Of a stretch of DNA of 64,000 bases, positions 63,196 through 64,000 are shown piece by piece. Every line of letters starts with the position of its first letter. The first letter of the stretch is position 1. The position numbers were made by a program, and so were the translations under genes. The notes under the pieces are model-generated. The model had not been told where the DNA came from and did no database searches. It worked only from the letters and a program-made list of their open reading frames with translations. The stretch is from Microbacterium sp. CH12i. GTDB taxonomy: Bacteria; Actinomycetota; Actinomycetes; Actinomycetales; Microbacteriaceae. The DNA lies in NCBI RefSeq assembly GCF_000685355.1, contig NZ_JHET01000002.1, positions 186,001 through 250,000 on the forward strand, read 5' to 3'.

Positions 63196-64000
63196 TCACC
63201 CGTCGACAGCCACCACCGTGTCGTACAACCCATATCGCCTTAGCCCCTCATGCGACTCGATCCCGGTGTACGACAGAGATGCGTCCTCGTACCTACGGAA
63301 TGCGAACACCGCCTGATTCATGTGGCCGGAGTTGAAGACGTCGAGCGAGACGAGCAGGTTGAAGTCCGTCACCGACAGCCCCGTGACCGCCTTAAACAAT
63401 TCCGGCTCGATCTTGGTGATCACGTCGTAGAGGGTGTTCTCGCGATAGTCCGTCAGATACATGAACGCCGGGATTCGAGTGGCGAACTTGATCAGCTTCT
63501 CTTGAATCTGCTTCCGCTTCGACTTGTATTCCTTCTCCTCAGCGGTGAGCGTTTTCTTCTCACCAGGCGTGATGTCATCTCCGCGGTCCTTCTTGGTCTT
63601 CGACACCGCCTCGCTCTTGTTCACCACCGTCTCAAATACCGAAGAACCGAGCGCACGGAACCCCTCGATGTTCATGACGCTTTCATCGCAGCATCCGACG
63701 CCATGATTTTCTTGAGGGTCAGATTGTCGACGTTCACGAGCACCGCCGACTCCCACTTGCGCGCGAGGAGCGTTGCAGACGTGCCCGACATCGCGATATC
63801 GAGGATGCCGGCGGCATCGACCTGCGTCATGTTTGAACCGTCGTACGCAAGCACCGGCAGGAACGACACGAGCTCTTCGACGGCACGCTCTGGGTTCGGG
63901 TTCTCTGGCGCGAGACCGCGGCCGTACTCACTGATCTGGCGTAGAGCACGAGTCGGCGCGAAGTCGAACACGAAACAGACCGGCTTGAGAATTGCCTCCT
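63196..64000 (-). CDS. C-terminal part of a large restriction/helicase-type protein, one frame break (runs off right edge)
   Basis: The open frame enters at 64000 (ILKPVCFVFDFAPTRALRQISEYGRGL), breaks at about 63676-63680 (one extra base gives DAAMKAVMNIEGFRALGSS) and stops at 63196 after SHEGLRRYGLYDTVVAVDG. It has the features of the C-terminal region of long DEAD/DEAH helicase restriction enzymes (SFLPVLAYDGSNMTQVDAAGILDIAMSGTSATLLARKWES and KLIKFATRIPAFMYLTDYRENTL). The helicase motifs lie outside the window, so the name is provisional. Confidence 0.5.

Overview
The window looks like a chromosomal segment of a high-GC Gram-positive actinobacterium, most likely Microbacteriaceae and Microbacterium-like. 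The evidence is the dnaK-grpE-dnaJ-hspR operon with HAIR-type sites, a four-gene cydABDC block, two DUF222/HNH genes, many GGATGC/GCATCC words, and many genes with a TANNNT box only 6 nt before the start codon (leaderless promoters). Taxonomy is inferred from gene content; no 16S rRNA gene is present.

Layout. 0-3 kb: a sugar ABC importer (ATPase cut by the left edge, lipoprotein binding protein) led by a metallo-beta-lactamase-fold lactonase. 3-6 kb: a Fic protein, a helix-turn-helix nucleotidyltransferase and a 7-bladed-propeller lactonase. 5.8-10.7 kb: a tripartite carboxylate transporter (tctCBA) with a dihydrodipicolinate-synthase-family aldolase and a GntR regulator; two related palindromes lie at the tctC promoter and the gntR leader. 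10.7-14.8 kb: the dnaK chaperone operon. 14.8-18 kb: a secreted or anchored lipase, two paralogous lipoproteins and a DUF3817 membrane protein. 18-24.3 kb: AraC, two MFS-type transporters, a RIO-family kinase preceded by a tiny ORF and alternative hairpins, and two divergent His-rich winged-helix genes. 24.3-25.3 kb: two 5'-truncated genes joined at about 24735. 26-31 kb: dcd, a DadA-like oxidoreductase, tRNA-Gly, an HNH gene and corA. 31-36.5 kb: a molybdenum-enzyme cluster (fdhF/ydeP-like, fdhD, moeA, mobA). 36.5-46.5 kb: PatB-type lyase, MarR with a flavin monooxygenase and divergent MFS exporter, fatty-acyl-CoA ligase, meso-diaminopimelate dehydrogenase and a thiolase whose 5' end is lost at an IS481-family element. 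46.9-52.8 kb: tRNA-Ser and cydABDC. 53-58.8 kb: radA, small proteins, a GNAT acetyltransferase and clpC. 59-64 kb: a DUF2975-DUF2975-XRE operon bordered by TATCG repeats, a second HNH gene, a vapBC-like pair, a small acidic protein and the end of a restriction/helicase-like gene.

A window-wide pattern affects how the genes should be read. Fourteen genes, including dnaK, cydA and ddh, change reading frame once. In every case inserting exactly one base restores a full-length family member, and each of the 13 that are complete in the window has a length of 3n+2. This looks like consensus errors (lost C or G, often from a short run) rather than real gene decay. Each affected gene is reported as one CDS with its break position.

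The best leads for new biology are the leader ORF plus alternative hairpins before the RIO kinase (20.34-20.48 kb), the symmetric operator between fdhD and moeA, the paired GntR operators, the XRE-associated TATCG repeat fields, and the His-rich MarR pair. The rearrangement scars at 24.7 kb and at the IS481 element show that the accessory parts of this region have been reshuffled.
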